Source of the DNA: an uncultured Actinomycetes bacterium
Lineage (GTDB): Bacteria; Actinomycetota; Acidimicrobiia; Acidimicrobiales; RAAP-2
Length of the DNA: 64,000 bases
Direction: 5' to 3'
Assembly (NCBI GenBank): GCA_903825895.1
Contig: CAIKCI010000032.1
Coordinates: 1 to 64,000 of the forward strand
Numbering within the stretch: position 1 is the stretch's first letter; every line of letters begins with the position of its first letter. The notes beneath the pieces are model-generated. The model was not told where the DNA came from, made no database searches, and saw only the letters and a list, made by a program, of their open reading frames with translations. A program made the position numbers and the translations under genes. This document shows positions 7,015-15,020 of the stretch, piece by piece.

Positions 7015-8915
7015 TGAGTCACGGCGTAGGCCGTGGGGGCGCAGGCCCCGGCGGCTGGGCTGGACTACGGGGTCTGCGACGAGATCGCTCAGTCCTCGAG
7101 CAGAAGATCACCCCAGGGACTACTCGGCGAGTCTTAAGCTTTGCCCGGCCTTATCGCAAAATTCTTGGACTATTCCTTGGTGCCGTAGTGATTGATTCCA
7201 TGGTGGCCGCAGTTAACCCCTTGATCCTGCGAGCAATTATTGACAAAGGCATCTTGCAAAAGAATCAGTCACTGGTCGTGGACTTGGCTCTGGTGGTCGC
7301 CGGTCTGGCCATTTTTGACGCGGGGCTTTCGTTGCTCGAGCGCAGGGTCTCGGCGAAAATCGGCGAGAGCTTGATTTACGACATGCGGTCCAAGGTCTTC
7401 CGTCACATTCAAGAGATGCCCGTGGCTTTTTTTTCTCGTACCCAAACTGGAGCGTTAATTAGTCGATTGAATAATGATGTTCTTGGAGCGCAGCAGGCAT
7501 TTACGGATCTCTTGAGCAATGTCATTGGCAACATTGTCCTCGTGAGCATTGTGTTGGTCACGATGTTTATTCTCTCCTGGCAAGTCACCTTGGTGGCCTT
7601 GATCTTGTTGCCGGTCTTCCTCTTTCCTGCTCGCCGTATTGGCCAACGCCTTGGCGTGATGACCCGAAAGGGCTACAACCTCAATGCGGAGATGAATGTT
7701 GTGATGAGTGAACGGTTCAACGTCTCAGGGGCGATGTTGGTCAAGCTCTACGGTGACCCGGAAGGTGAAGCACAACATTTTGAATCCCAAGCGGGCAAGG
7801 TGCGTGACATCGGAATTGCCCAAGCGACCTACTCACGGGTGTTCTTTATTTGTCTGACCCTGACTGCATCCCTGGCGACAGCCTTTGCCTACGGCTTCGG
7901 TGGGGTTTCGGCGATTCACGGCACTATTCAGGTGGGGACAGTGGTAGCCCTGACTGCCTACTTAGGACGGCTTTACTCACCGCTCACGCAATTGTCATCC
8001 TTGCAACTCGACGTGATGACGACGCTGGTCTCCTTCGAGCGTCTTTTTGAGATCCTGGATCTCGAGCCCACGATCAAAGAAGTGGCGCATCCGACCACAC
8101 TCCCTGATGGACCGATCACGCTTGAGTTCACTGACGTTTCGTTCTCGTATCCCACGGCCGAAGAAGTCTCACTGGCGTCACTCGAATCAGTGGCGGTCTT
8201 AGATCAAACGCAAAGCGGTGAGGTACTTCACGATCTCAATTTCACGGTGGCTGGGGGAACCATGACTGCGCTTGTGGGCCCTTCGGGTGCGGGCAAGACG
8301 ACCATTTCTTCATTGGTGGCGCGCCTCTATGATGCCAGCGAAGGGTCGGTAAATCTTAACGGTGTCGACATCAAAGATCTCTCCTTTGCATCAGTGCGAG
8401 ATGCACTTGGCGTTGTCAGTCAAGACCCCCACCTCTTTCACGACACCTTGCGAGCGAATTTGCTGTATGCCAAACCAGACGCCACCGAAGATGAAATTCT
8501 GGCCGCCCTCGACGACGCTCAGATTATGGACTTGATCAACGCCCTGCCTCAAGGACTCGCAACCGTGGTTGGCGAACGTGGCTATCGGCTCTCTGGGGGA
8601 GAGAAACAACGGGTTGCTCTCGCTCGACTCTTGCTCAAAGCTCCACGACTTGTCGTGCTCGATGAGGCCACCGCCCACCTCGACTCTGAGTCAGAAGCCG
8701 CAGTGCAGCGAGCATTAGCGACGACTCTTCGAGGACGTACCTCGGTGGTCATTGCTCACCGACTCTCAACGATTCGCCACGCTGATCAGATCTTGGTCAT
8801 TGACCATGGTGAAGTGGTCGAGCGAGGAACCCACCAAGAATTGCTTGCCTCAGGTGGCCTCTACTCGGTGCTCTACGAGACCCAGTTCGCTCATCAAGAA
8901 ACAGCGACGTCGTAA
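7005..8915 (+). CDS. ABC exporter, fused permease and ATPase (half-transporter)
   Basis: 636-residue type IV ABC exporter half that works as a dimer. After a glycine-rich start, six membrane helices span roughly residues 55-330. The ATPase has Walker A GPSGAGKTT, signature LSGGEKQR, Walker B RLVVLDEAT and H-loop AHRLS. The cargo cannot be inferred: such proteins export lipids, peptides or drugs. Start 7005 was chosen because AAAGGG lies 5-10 nt upstream and the promoter at 6976 excludes 6969; 7011 or 7014 are possible through coupling to the small ORF. It ends one base before the stop codon of convergent inhA. Confidence 0.88.
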   Translation: MSMMSHGVGRGGAGPGGWAGLRGLRRDRSVLEQKITPGTTRRVLSFARPYRKILGLFLGAVVIDSMVAAVNPLILRAIIDKGILQKNQSLVVDLALVVAGLAIFDAGLSLLERRVSAKIGESLIYDMRSKVFRHIQEMPVAFFSRTQTGALISRLNNDVLGAQQAFTDLLSNVIGNIVLVSIVLVTMFILSWQVTLVALILLPVFLFPARRIGQRLGVMTRKGYNLNAEMNVVMSERFNVSGAMLVKLYGDPEGEAQHFESQAGKVRDIGIAQATYSRVFFICLTLTASLATAFAYGFGGVSAIHGTIQVGTVVALTAYLGRLYSPLTQLSSLQLDVMTTLVSFERLFEILDLEPTIKEVAHPTTLPDGPITLEFTDVSFSYPTAEEVSLASLESVAVLDQTQSGEVLHDLNFTVAGGTMTALVGPSGAGKTTISSLVARLYDASEGSVNLNGVDIKDLSFASVRDALGVVSQDPHLFHDTLRANLLYAKPDATEDEILAALDDAQIMDLINALPQGLATVVGERGYRLSGGEKQRVALARLLLKAPRLVVLDEATAHLDSESEAAVQRALATTLRGRTSVVIAHRLSTIRHADQILVIDHGEVVERGTHQELLASGGLYSVLYETQFAHQETATS

Positions 8916-8916
8916 C

Positions 8917-9690
8917 TTACGCGCCGAGAGCGTGAACACCGCCATCGACGTGGATGATCTCGCCCGTCGTGGCGGTGAAGAGGTCAGACAACAGCGCCAC
9001 CGTCGCCGCTGCGACTGGTGCAGCATTATTGACGTCCCAGCCCAAGGGGGCCTTGTCACTCCACGTGTCTTCGAAGGTCGAAAATCCGGGGATTGATTTC
9101 GCCGCCATCGTTCGCACGGGCCCCGCAGCTACCAAGTTGACACGAATGCCTTCGGGGCCCAAGTCTCGAGCCAAATAGCGAGCAAGAGATTCAAGCGATG
9201 CTTTCACGACGCCCATCCAGTCGTAGAGCGGCCAGGCTTTTGTCGCGTCAAAGTCAAGCCCCACCACCGATCCGCCGCCGTCAGCGGCCAGGAGAGAGTG
9301 GAACGAACGACACATCGCAGCGAGTGAATAGGCAGAGATAGTGAATGCCGTTGCTACGTCTTCAGCGGAGGCTTTCAGCATGCCGCTCCCGAGACAGTCC
9401 TCCGGGGCGTAGCCAATGGCGTGGACCATGCCAGAGAGAGAAGAGGTGATCGAAGCAAGGTCGCGCGCCGCTTGATCGAGGTGGACGGGATCCGTGACGT
9501 CTAATTCAAGCAGCGTCGGCTCAACGGGCAACTTGCGAAGTACTCGCTTGGTGAGCGAGAGGCCTCGGCCAAAACCAGTGGCGACCACGGTTGCCCCTTC
9601 ATGCTGAGCCCGCTCGGCAATCGAGAACGCCAGCGAGGCGTCGGTCAAAATGCCGGTGACGAGAACAGTCTTTCCATCAAGTAATCCCAC
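8917..9690 (-). CDS. inhA: Enoyl-[acyl-carrier-protein] reductase (NADH), InhA type
   Basis: Last reductive step of type II fatty acid elongation, reducing trans-2-enoyl-ACP with NADH. 257 residues aligning along the whole length with mycobacterial InhA: MGLLDGKTVLVTGILTD at the start, Tyr156 and Lys163 (YDWMGVVK) as the Tyr158/Lys165 pair, VNLVAAGPVRT, and TTGEIIHVDGG near the end. The position of InhA Ser94 is Ala here (VHAIGYAP). The gene stands alone, away from fabD-fabG-acpP-fabF at the other end of the window. GTG start with a leaderless promoter: TAACGT ends 6 nt before it. Confidence 0.92.
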   Translation of the reverse strand: MGLLDGKTVLVTGILTDASLAFSIAERAQHEGATVVATGFGRGLSLTKRVLRKLPVEPTLLELDVTDPVHLDQAARDLASITSSLSGMVHAIGYAPEDCLGSGMLKASAEDVATAFTISAYSLAAMCRSFHSLLAADGGGSVVGLDFDATKAWPLYDWMGVVKASLESLARYLARDLGPEGIRVNLVAAGPVRTMAAKSIPGFSTFEDTWSDKAPLGWDVNNAAPVAAATVALLSDLFTATTGEIIHVDGGVHALGA

Positions 9691-9696
9691 CAGGCC

Positions 9697-9702
9697 ACGT
9701 TA
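9697..9702 (-). promoter_or_regulatory. -10 box (TAACGT), leaderless promoter of inhA
   Basis: TAACGT on the minus strand, 6 nt (GGCCTG), then the GTG start of inhA. It overlaps the TACCGT box of the divergent F420 reductase gene. Confidence 0.55.
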
Positions 9703-9706
9703 CCGT
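9701..9706 (+). promoter_or_regulatory. probable -10 box (TACCGT) of the F420 reductase gene
   Basis: TACCGT gives a predicted start near 9713 and a leader of about 31 nt before the ATG at 9744. It overlaps the inhA -10 box by two bases on the other strand, so the two promoters can hardly be occupied together. Confidence 0.35.
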
Positions 9707-9743
9707 GCGCCGCCACCCAGGCTCGTTGTGCGATGCTGGGACT

Positions 9744-10394
9744 ATGAAAATTGGAATTATTGGTGGAACAGGCCCTGCAGGCCGTGGATTAGCGATACGG
9801 AGTGCAGCAGCTGGGCATTCGGTTGTGATCGGTTCGCGAGATGCTGGAAGGTCTCACGAGACAGCCGAAGGACTCAGGGCGGCAAACCCAGGTCTGACGC
9901 TGGACGTCACGGGAAGTACGAACTTTGACGCAGCGAGCTGCGAATTGGTCGTCGTGGCCACACCATGGGATGGGGCCGTCGAAACCGTGAAATCACTCGC
10001 TGAGCCACTCGCAGGTCGAGTGGTCGTTTCGATGGTCAACGCGCTGATGAAAGAGGGCCGTGAGATGCTTCCGCTCTATCCCCCTCGTGGTTCGATGGCG
10101 GCGCAAATCACCTCAGCCCTGCCGAACTCAAAGGTCGCTGCGTCGTTTCATCACCTCCCTGCCCGTCAGATGGAGAGCCTCAGTTCTGGTCTTGATGCGG
10201 ATGTCTTGGTCTGCGGAGACAGCAAGGAAGCACGGGAGATGACGGTCACCCTCATCGAGTCGATTGATGGCCTCCGTGGGCTCGATGCTGGGAGTTTGGC
10301 GCAAGCGTCTCCCATCGAAGCGTTTACGGCCGTCTGTATCACCCTAAATATTTTGCACAAGGCGCACTCAACCTTGAAACTCTCGGGTCTCTAA
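9744..10394 (+). CDS. npdG: F420H2:NADP oxidoreductase (NADPH-dependent F420 reductase)
   Basis: Transfers hydride between NADPH and the deazaflavin cofactor F420. 216 residues starting MKIGIIGGTGPAGRG, a dinucleotide fold, followed by VIGSRD at the NADP phosphate-binding position, VVVATPWDG, and FHHLPA in the F420-binding half, all typical of this family. Its presence implies that the organism makes F420, in line with other Actinomycetota. The ATG at 9744 gives the canonical start; the longer frame from 9705 would cross the predicted promoter. Probably first gene of the unit continuing into mshC-thrS, 28 nt downstream. Confidence 0.88.
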   Translation: MKIGIIGGTGPAGRGLAIRSAAAGHSVVIGSRDAGRSHETAEGLRAANPGLTLDVTGSTNFDAASCELVVVATPWDGAVETVKSLAEPLAGRVVVSMVNALMKEGREMLPLYPPRGSMAAQITSALPNSKVAASFHHLPARQMESLSSGLDADVLVCGDSKEAREMTVTLIESIDGLRGLDAGSLAQASPIEAFTAVCITLNILHKAHSTLKLSGL

Positions 10395-10422
10395 AAGGAA
10401 TCGGACAAGGGGAGAGCCATCA

Positions 10423-11553
10423 GTGGGCGTTACTCTTTTTGACACTGCTCGCAGAGGCCTCTTCGAGATCGACGCAGGTCCCGTCGTCACGCTCTATAGC
10501 TGTGGCATTACGCCCTACGACGCGGCGCACCTCGGCCATGCCCAGGTCTATTTGACCTTTGACATCCTGCAACGACGGTTGCGTGATCTCGGCCACGACA
10601 CACGTTGTGTACGCAATGTCACGGACGTTGATGACGATATTTTGCGGAAAGCTCGAGAACTTGGTGTGCATTATTTGGACCTAGCCGCCGAGCAGATCGC
10701 GGTGTTCGACGCACAAATGGAATCCCTTGGGCTGTTGCCAATGTACTCAGAACCTCGAGCCACGAGTGCGATCTCGGAGATTCTTTCGCTCATCGGTGCA
10801 ACGATCGACCGAGGAGCAGCCTATGAAGCCGGCGGAGCTGTGTACTTCGACGTGACGACGTTTCCATCTTTTGGCAGTGTCAGCCACTACGGAGAAGCCG
10901 AGATGCTGGCCTTGGCATCTGAACACGGAGGCAATCCAACTGATCCATTAAAACGTAATCCCTTGGACTTTGTTCTCTGGCAACCGTCGCTGCCCGACGA
11001 GCCCTCTTGGGAGTCCACATGGGGACCAGGTCGTCCCGGATGGCACATTGAGTGTTCGGCCTTGGCGCTGCGAGAACTCGGTGAGACCATCGACGTGCAT
11101 GGTGGTGGGCGAGATCTTGTCTTTCCCCACCACGAATGCGAAGCAGCCCAAAGCGAGACCGTGACGCAACAGCCCTTCGTGCGCCACTGGCTTCATGTGG
11201 GTCTGGTGGCGCTTGAAGGAACAAAGATGTCAAAGTCACTCGGCAATCTGGTGTTTGTTGATGACCTGCTTCAGCGAGCCGACGCGGCGGCTCTCCGTAT
11301 CGCCATGATGGATCACCACTACCGGACTGACTGGGAATGGAACGATCGAGACCTCGCTGAAGGGATTGTTCGGCGCGATCAATGGCGTTCGGCAACGGCC
11401 GGCGACGGTTCCGCAGGGCTCGAAGCAGTACGAGCCTGCCTCGATAACGACCTCGACACACCCGGGGCTCTTCGAGCAATTGATGCGGCGGCGGCGCAAG
11501 GTCTCAGCGTTGTGGCAGCCGCGGCACTTCTCGGCGTTAGCCTAGAGCGATGA
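10423..11553 (+). CDS. mshC: CysS-family ligase, probably MshC (cysteine:GlcN-Ins ligase of mycothiol synthesis)
   Basis: 376-residue class I synthetase fold with HLGH (36-39) and GTKMSKS motifs and Zn ligands Cys27, the Cys of WHIEC and the FPHHE histidine. CGITPYD (27-33) is typical of MshC, where CysRS has CGPTVYD, and LWQPS...EPSWESTWGPGRPGWH also matches MshC. The protein is much shorter than CysRS (about 460 aa) and lacks most of the tRNA-binding C-terminus. MshC joins Cys to GlcN-inositol with ATP. A mycothiol synthase gene (mshD) in the same window supports this. FPHHECEAAQSE is more CysRS-like, so some doubt remains. GTG start with GGGGAG 8-11 nt upstream. Confidence 0.72.
   Translation: MGVTLFDTARRGLFEIDAGPVVTLYSCGITPYDAAHLGHAQVYLTFDILQRRLRDLGHDTRCVRNVTDVDDDILRKARELGVHYLDLAAEQIAVFDAQMESLGLLPMYSEPRATSAISEILSLIGATIDRGAAYEAGGAVYFDVTTFPSFGSVSHYGEAEMLALASEHGGNPTDPLKRNPLDFVLWQPSLPDEPSWESTWGPGRPGWHIECSALALRELGETIDVHGGGRDLVFPHHECEAAQSETVTQQPFVRHWLHVGLVALEGTKMSKSLGNLVFVDDLLQRADAAALRIAMMDHHYRTDWEWNDRDLAEGIVRRDQWRSATAGDGSAGLEAVRACLDNDLDTPGALRAIDAAAAQGLSVVAAAALLGVSLER
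11538..11543 (+). promoter_or_regulatory. -10 box (TAGCCT) inside the end of mshC, upstream of thrS
   Basis: TAGCCT is followed by 6 nt (AGAGCG) and an ATG at 11550 that overlaps the mshC stop. It may give thrS its own promoter inside the operon. It lies within coding sequence, so chance occurrence is more likely than for intergenic boxes. Confidence 0.35.
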
Positions 11554-11585
11554 CGCCAGCGCAGCGAGTGAGGCACAATGACTGA
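11550..11585 (+). CDS. putative 11-codon mini-cistron bridging mshC and thrS
   Basis: ATG overlaps the mshC stop as ATGA; the ORF encodes MTPAQRVRHND and its TGA (11583-11585) lies 5 nt into thrS. It is thus coupled on both sides and also sits exactly 6 nt after a TAGCCT box. thrS has its own GTGAGG ahead of its ATG, so the mini-ORF is not strictly needed. Confidence 0.33.
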   Translation: MTPAQRVRHND

Positions 11586-13566
11586 TCTTTCGGTGCGACT
11601 CCCCGATGGATCGACGAGGGAGTTGGCGGCAGGCTCTACGGGAGCGGATGTGGCGCTCGCCATCGGTAAGCGCTTGGCAAAAGACGCTTTGGCTGTCCGC
11701 ATCGATGGCGTAGAAGCGGATCTCACCCAGGCGATTCCCGACGGTGCTCTTGTAGAGATCTTGACGCCGACGACGCCTGCTGGACGCGAGATTCTGCGCC
11801 ACTCGACCGCTCACGTGCTGGCCCAGGCAGTCGTGCGCCTGTGGCCGGGAGCACACTTCGCGATCGGCCCCGTCATTGACGATGGGTTCTATTACGATTT
11901 TGAGCTTCCTGATGGTCAACGCTTCAGTGATGATGATCTCGAACGTATCGAAGCCCAGATGCGCGAGATCATCAAAGAAGAACAGCCCTTTGTGCGCTCG
12001 GAGCACTCCATAGACGAAGGTCGAGCCCTGTTTCAGGACCAGCCCTACAAAGTAGAGATCATTGACGCTGTCGCTGCCGGCCAAAGTGAAGTCGACGCCT
12101 CCGGTGATGCTTCAGTAGTGTCGGCCTACAAAAACACCGAGGGCTTCACGGACCTGTGTCGTGGTCCTCACGTTCCTTCAACGGGAAAGTTGGGGAACTT
12201 TAAGTTGATGCGGGTGGCCGGGGCTTACTGGCGAGGAGACGAAAAGCGTCCGCAACTCCAGCGCATTTACGGAACTGCCTTTGAATCCGACGCTGCGCTC
12301 AACGAGCACCTCTTCCGCCTTGAGGAGGCCGAACGGAGAGACCATCGAAAACTGGGAGAACAACTTGACCTTTTTAGCTTCCCCGATGAATTGGGCTCAG
12401 GATTAGCGGTTTTTCACCCGAAAGGCGGGACGATCCGGCGCGTGATGGAGGACTACTCGCGTAAACGTCACGTCGAAGAGGGTTATGAGTTTGTGAATAC
12501 CCCACACGTCACGAAGAGCGAATTGTTCGAGACCTCAGGGCACCTGGACTGGTTCGCTGACGGAATGTATCCGCCAATGGAACTTGATAATGGCCAGCAG
12601 TACTACCTCAAACCAATGAACTGCCCATTTCATATCTTGATTTTCCGTTCGAGCCAGCGCAGTTATCGAGACTTACCTCTGCGACTCTTCGAGTTCGGAA
12701 CGGTGTATCGCTATGAGAAATCTGGCGTTGTCCATGGCTTGACCAGAGTGCGCGGCATGACTCAAGACGACGCCCATATCTTCTGCACGCCCGATCAGAT
12801 GCAAGAAGAGCTCGAGCGCACGTTGTTGTTTGTATTGAACCTGCTGCGAGATTTTGGTCTGAATGACTTTTACCTTGAGCTGTCGACGAAGCCGGAAGGC
12901 AAAGCAGTGGGGACTGACGAAGAGTGGGACGTCGCCACGTCGACGCTGCACAGCGTGGCCCAGGGCGCCGGCTTAGACCTGGTGATGGATGAAGGTGGGG
13001 GAGCCTTCTATGGACCAAAGATTTCTGTTCAAGCCCGTGACGCAATTGGACGAACGCATCAGATGTCGACGATTCAGTTGGACTTCCAGCTGCCGCAGCG
13101 TTTTGGAATCGAGTACATCGGCGCCGACAACACGCGTCACAAGCCCATCATGATTCACCGGGCATTGTTCGGATCTGTTGAGCGCTTTATGGCGATTTTG
13201 ATCGAACACTATGCCGGCGCATTGCCGACGTGGCTTTCTCCAGAGCAAGTGCGCATCGTGCCGGTAGGCGATCCCCACGAAGAGTATGCCGAAGAGGTGC
13301 GCTCCACTCTCGCCACTCGAGAGGTGCGGTGCAGTATCGACCACGCAACAGAACCACTTGGCGCTCGCATTCGCAAAGCTAAGTTGGAGAAAATTCCCTA
13401 CATCTTGGTTGTGGGGGATAGCGATGTGGCCCAACAAAGTGTTGGTGTGAATCAACGGGGATCTGAAAAGCCTGAGCGTGACGTGATGCTTGATGCTTTT
13501 GTGGATCGGGTGACCACCGAGATCGCCGAACGGCATGTCCCTCGTGAGCCGAGCCCTGCTTCGTGA
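11578..13566 (+). CDS. thrS: Threonine--tRNA ligase
   Basis: Charges tRNA-Thr. 662 residues, normal length. N-terminal TGS domain (about 1-62), editing domain with HSTAH (75-79) and DLCRGPH, class II core with MNCPFH (Zn Cys, about residue 345), motif 2 FGTVYRYEKSGVVHGLTRVRG, and a C-terminal anticodon-binding domain from about 540. It heads the stretch thrS-HIT-pgsA-acyltransferase-pimA, the same order as in Mycobacterium tuberculosis. No T-box-like leader exists: only 24 bases separate it from mshC and they hold the mini-ORF. The HIT gene overlaps its stop by 4 nt. Confidence 0.97.
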   Translation: MTDLSVRLPDGSTRELAAGSTGADVALAIGKRLAKDALAVRIDGVEADLTQAIPDGALVEILTPTTPAGREILRHSTAHVLAQAVVRLWPGAHFAIGPVIDDGFYYDFELPDGQRFSDDDLERIEAQMREIIKEEQPFVRSEHSIDEGRALFQDQPYKVEIIDAVAAGQSEVDASGDASVVSAYKNTEGFTDLCRGPHVPSTGKLGNFKLMRVAGAYWRGDEKRPQLQRIYGTAFESDAALNEHLFRLEEAERRDHRKLGEQLDLFSFPDELGSGLAVFHPKGGTIRRVMEDYSRKRHVEEGYEFVNTPHVTKSELFETSGHLDWFADGMYPPMELDNGQQYYLKPMNCPFHILIFRSSQRSYRDLPLRLFEFGTVYRYEKSGVVHGLTRVRGMTQDDAHIFCTPDQMQEELERTLLFVLNLLRDFGLNDFYLELSTKPEGKAVGTDEEWDVATSTLHSVAQGAGLDLVMDEGGGAFYGPKISVQARDAIGRTHQMSTIQLDFQLPQRFGIEYIGADNTRHKPIMIHRALFGSVERFMAILIEHYAGALPTWLSPEQVRIVPVGDPHEEYAEEVRSTLATREVRCSIDHATEPLGARIRKAKLEKIPYILVVGDSDVAQQSVGVNQRGSEKPERDVMLDAFVDRVTTEIAERHVPREPSPAS

Positions 13567-14066
13567 GTATGGATCGCCTTTGGGCGACGTGGAGAGCGAC
13601 CTATGTCAGCGATGCCACCGACGCAAACCGAAATGCTGAGCAACATGATTGCGTCTTTTGCGCGCTGATGGAGCGAGGTGCATCCAAGGAGACGGGCATC
13701 GTCTTTTTGGATGATGTGACCTGTTGTGTCCTGAACGCGTATCCCTATGGATCAGGGCACTTGTTGGTATTGCCTCGACGCCACGAGGGCGAGTTATTGA
13801 GCCTTGATGCTCCTGAGTCTGCTGCGCTGTGGGCTACCGCGTTGGGTGCAGTGGGAGCCGTAGAGCGGGCCTACAGCCCTGATGGCGTGAACCTCGGCGC
13901 CAATCTTGGCGAGGCGGCCGGGGCGGGAATTCCTGCGCACCTGCACCTTCACGTGCTGCCACGTTGGCGTGGAGACACCAATTTTATGACCTCGATTGGT
14001 GAGACCCGGGTACTGCCCGAATCGCTCTCGGATGCCTGGGATCGACTCACAAAGGCTTGGGAATAG
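13563..14066 (+). CDS. HIT-family nucleotide hydrolase/phosphorylase (Ap4A phosphorylase-like)
   Basis: 167 residues with the histidine triad HLHLHVLPRW near residue 135 and a CVFC pair early in the protein, as in HIT proteins that bind Zn. The orthologue at the same operon position in Mycobacterium tuberculosis (Rv2613c) is described as a diadenosine tetraphosphate phosphorylase, so degradation of Ap4A formed by tRNA synthetases is a plausible role. GTG start overlaps the thrS stop (GTGA); an ATG two codons on (13569) is possible. The following 149 bp to pgsA carry no gene. Confidence 0.85.
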   Translation: MSMDRLWATWRATYVSDATDANRNAEQHDCVFCALMERGASKETGIVFLDDVTCCVLNAYPYGSGHLLVLPRRHEGELLSLDAPESAALWATALGAVGAVERAYSPDGVNLGANLGEAAGAGIPAHLHLHVLPRWRGDTNFMTSIGETRVLPESLSDAWDRLTKAWE

Positions 14067-14157
14067 GGCTTTTGCACTCGTGAGATGCAGCCTCGTGGAG
14101 GGGCCGGGTGCTACCATTGGAGCAAGGCAAATCAGAGGTCCGCGGAGCAGAAGTGCT

Positions 14158-14185
14158 TTGGCAAAAGAGTGAACTCTGATAAATC
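14158..14185 (+). promoter_or_regulatory. candidate promoter before the PI-phosphate synthase gene
   Basis: TTGGCA (14158-14163), a 16-nt spacer and TAAATC (14180-14185, preceded by TG as in an extended -10). The predicted start is near 14191, leaving about 25 nt with GAGGAG ahead of the ATG at 14216. This is the only site in the 14067-14215 gap that looks like a two-part promoter; the rest shows nothing I recognise. Confidence 0.4.
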
Positions 14186-14215
14186 GGTGGATGCATTACC
14201 GAGAAAGAGGAGCAC

Positions 14216-15010
14216 ATGTTCGACGGACGCTGGCGATCCACAGTTGACGCCAAAACCGAACCGATTGGTTCATGGTTGCAGCGTCATGGTGTCTCTGCCG
14301 ACCTTCTCACCGCGACTGGTCTCGTCTCCGCTACCGCAACGGCCGTGGCGATTGGCATGGGACATTTACTTGTGGCGATGTTCCTCCTCGCCATTACCGG
14401 CGCTCACGATCTCTTTGATGGACCGGTGGCGAAGGCAGCTGGGTCTTCTTCGGTCAGAGGAGCGTTCTTTGACTCAGTGATTGACCGAATCACCGACGCC
14501 GTCTTAATGGGTGGGGTTGCCTGGTACTTAGTCTCACAAGGCGAAGGCCACCTCGTGCTGCTGCCCTTTGCCATACTTGGAGTGACCCAACTGATTTCCT
14601 ATCAACGTGCGAAGGCGGAAGCGCTTGGGCTGAGCGCCAAGGGCGGACTCATGGAGCGCGCTGAGCGGATGCTTCTCCTTGGAGCGGGGCTTCTCTTCTC
14701 CTCAATCCTTATCCCCATTTTGTGGGTGCTGTTTGCACTGACCACCGTGACGGCGATTGGCCGATTTGTGAAGGTGTGGGGCGCCGCGAATGCCACGATG
14801 CCGAACCGGCCGGAACGGACACGCTCGATGGTGCTGGAATCACGATGGAAAGAGTGGCGCGAGCGCACAACCATCGAACGACGTGAAAGCACAAGTCGAG
14901 ATGTGACTACTCGCTGGCGTGCACGTCGACAAGATGGCGCAAGTACTCGTCCATTGCGTTCTCGCCGAGGAGCGCAACGACGTAGCCGCCACACGGCGCC
15001 TCCTCGCTAG
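14216..15010 (+). CDS. pgsA: CDP-alcohol phosphatidyltransferase, probable phosphatidylinositol-phosphate synthase
   Basis: Integral membrane enzyme that transfers a phosphatidyl group from CDP-diacylglycerol, in this operon context to inositol phosphate. The CDP-alcohol signature is intact in its aspartates (Asp65, Asp68, Asp86, Asp90) and spacing, but the Arg of the A-R pair is Lys73. About six hydrophobic segments fill residues 25-195. The last 65 residues are very basic and Arg-rich, longer than usual, and probably a cytoplasmic tail. AGAGGAG precedes the ATG. Neighbours patA and pimA act on its product. Confidence 0.85.
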   Translation: MFDGRWRSTVDAKTEPIGSWLQRHGVSADLLTATGLVSATATAVAIGMGHLLVAMFLLAITGAHDLFDGPVAKAAGSSSVRGAFFDSVIDRITDAVLMGGVAWYLVSQGEGHLVLLPFAILGVTQLISYQRAKAEALGLSAKGGLMERAERMLLLGAGLLFSSILIPILWVLFALTTVTAIGRFVKVWGAANATMPNRPERTRSMVLESRWKEWRERTTIERRESTSRDVTTRWRARRQDGASTRPLRSRRGAQRRSRHTAPPR

Positions 15011-15020
15011 GTAGCTCTCG

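Noticed and set aside
9733-9747. Four-codon ORF MLGL ending ATGA on the npdG start
   Set aside because: It resembles the coupled micro-ORFs but has no TANNNT box at leaderless distance and is so short that chance is likely.
14191-14247. 18-codon ORF overlapping the start of pgsA, 5 nt after TAAATC
   Set aside because: The spacing and -10 differ from the other cases, the overlap with pgsA is 32 nt, and pgsA has a good Shine-Dalgarno of its own.
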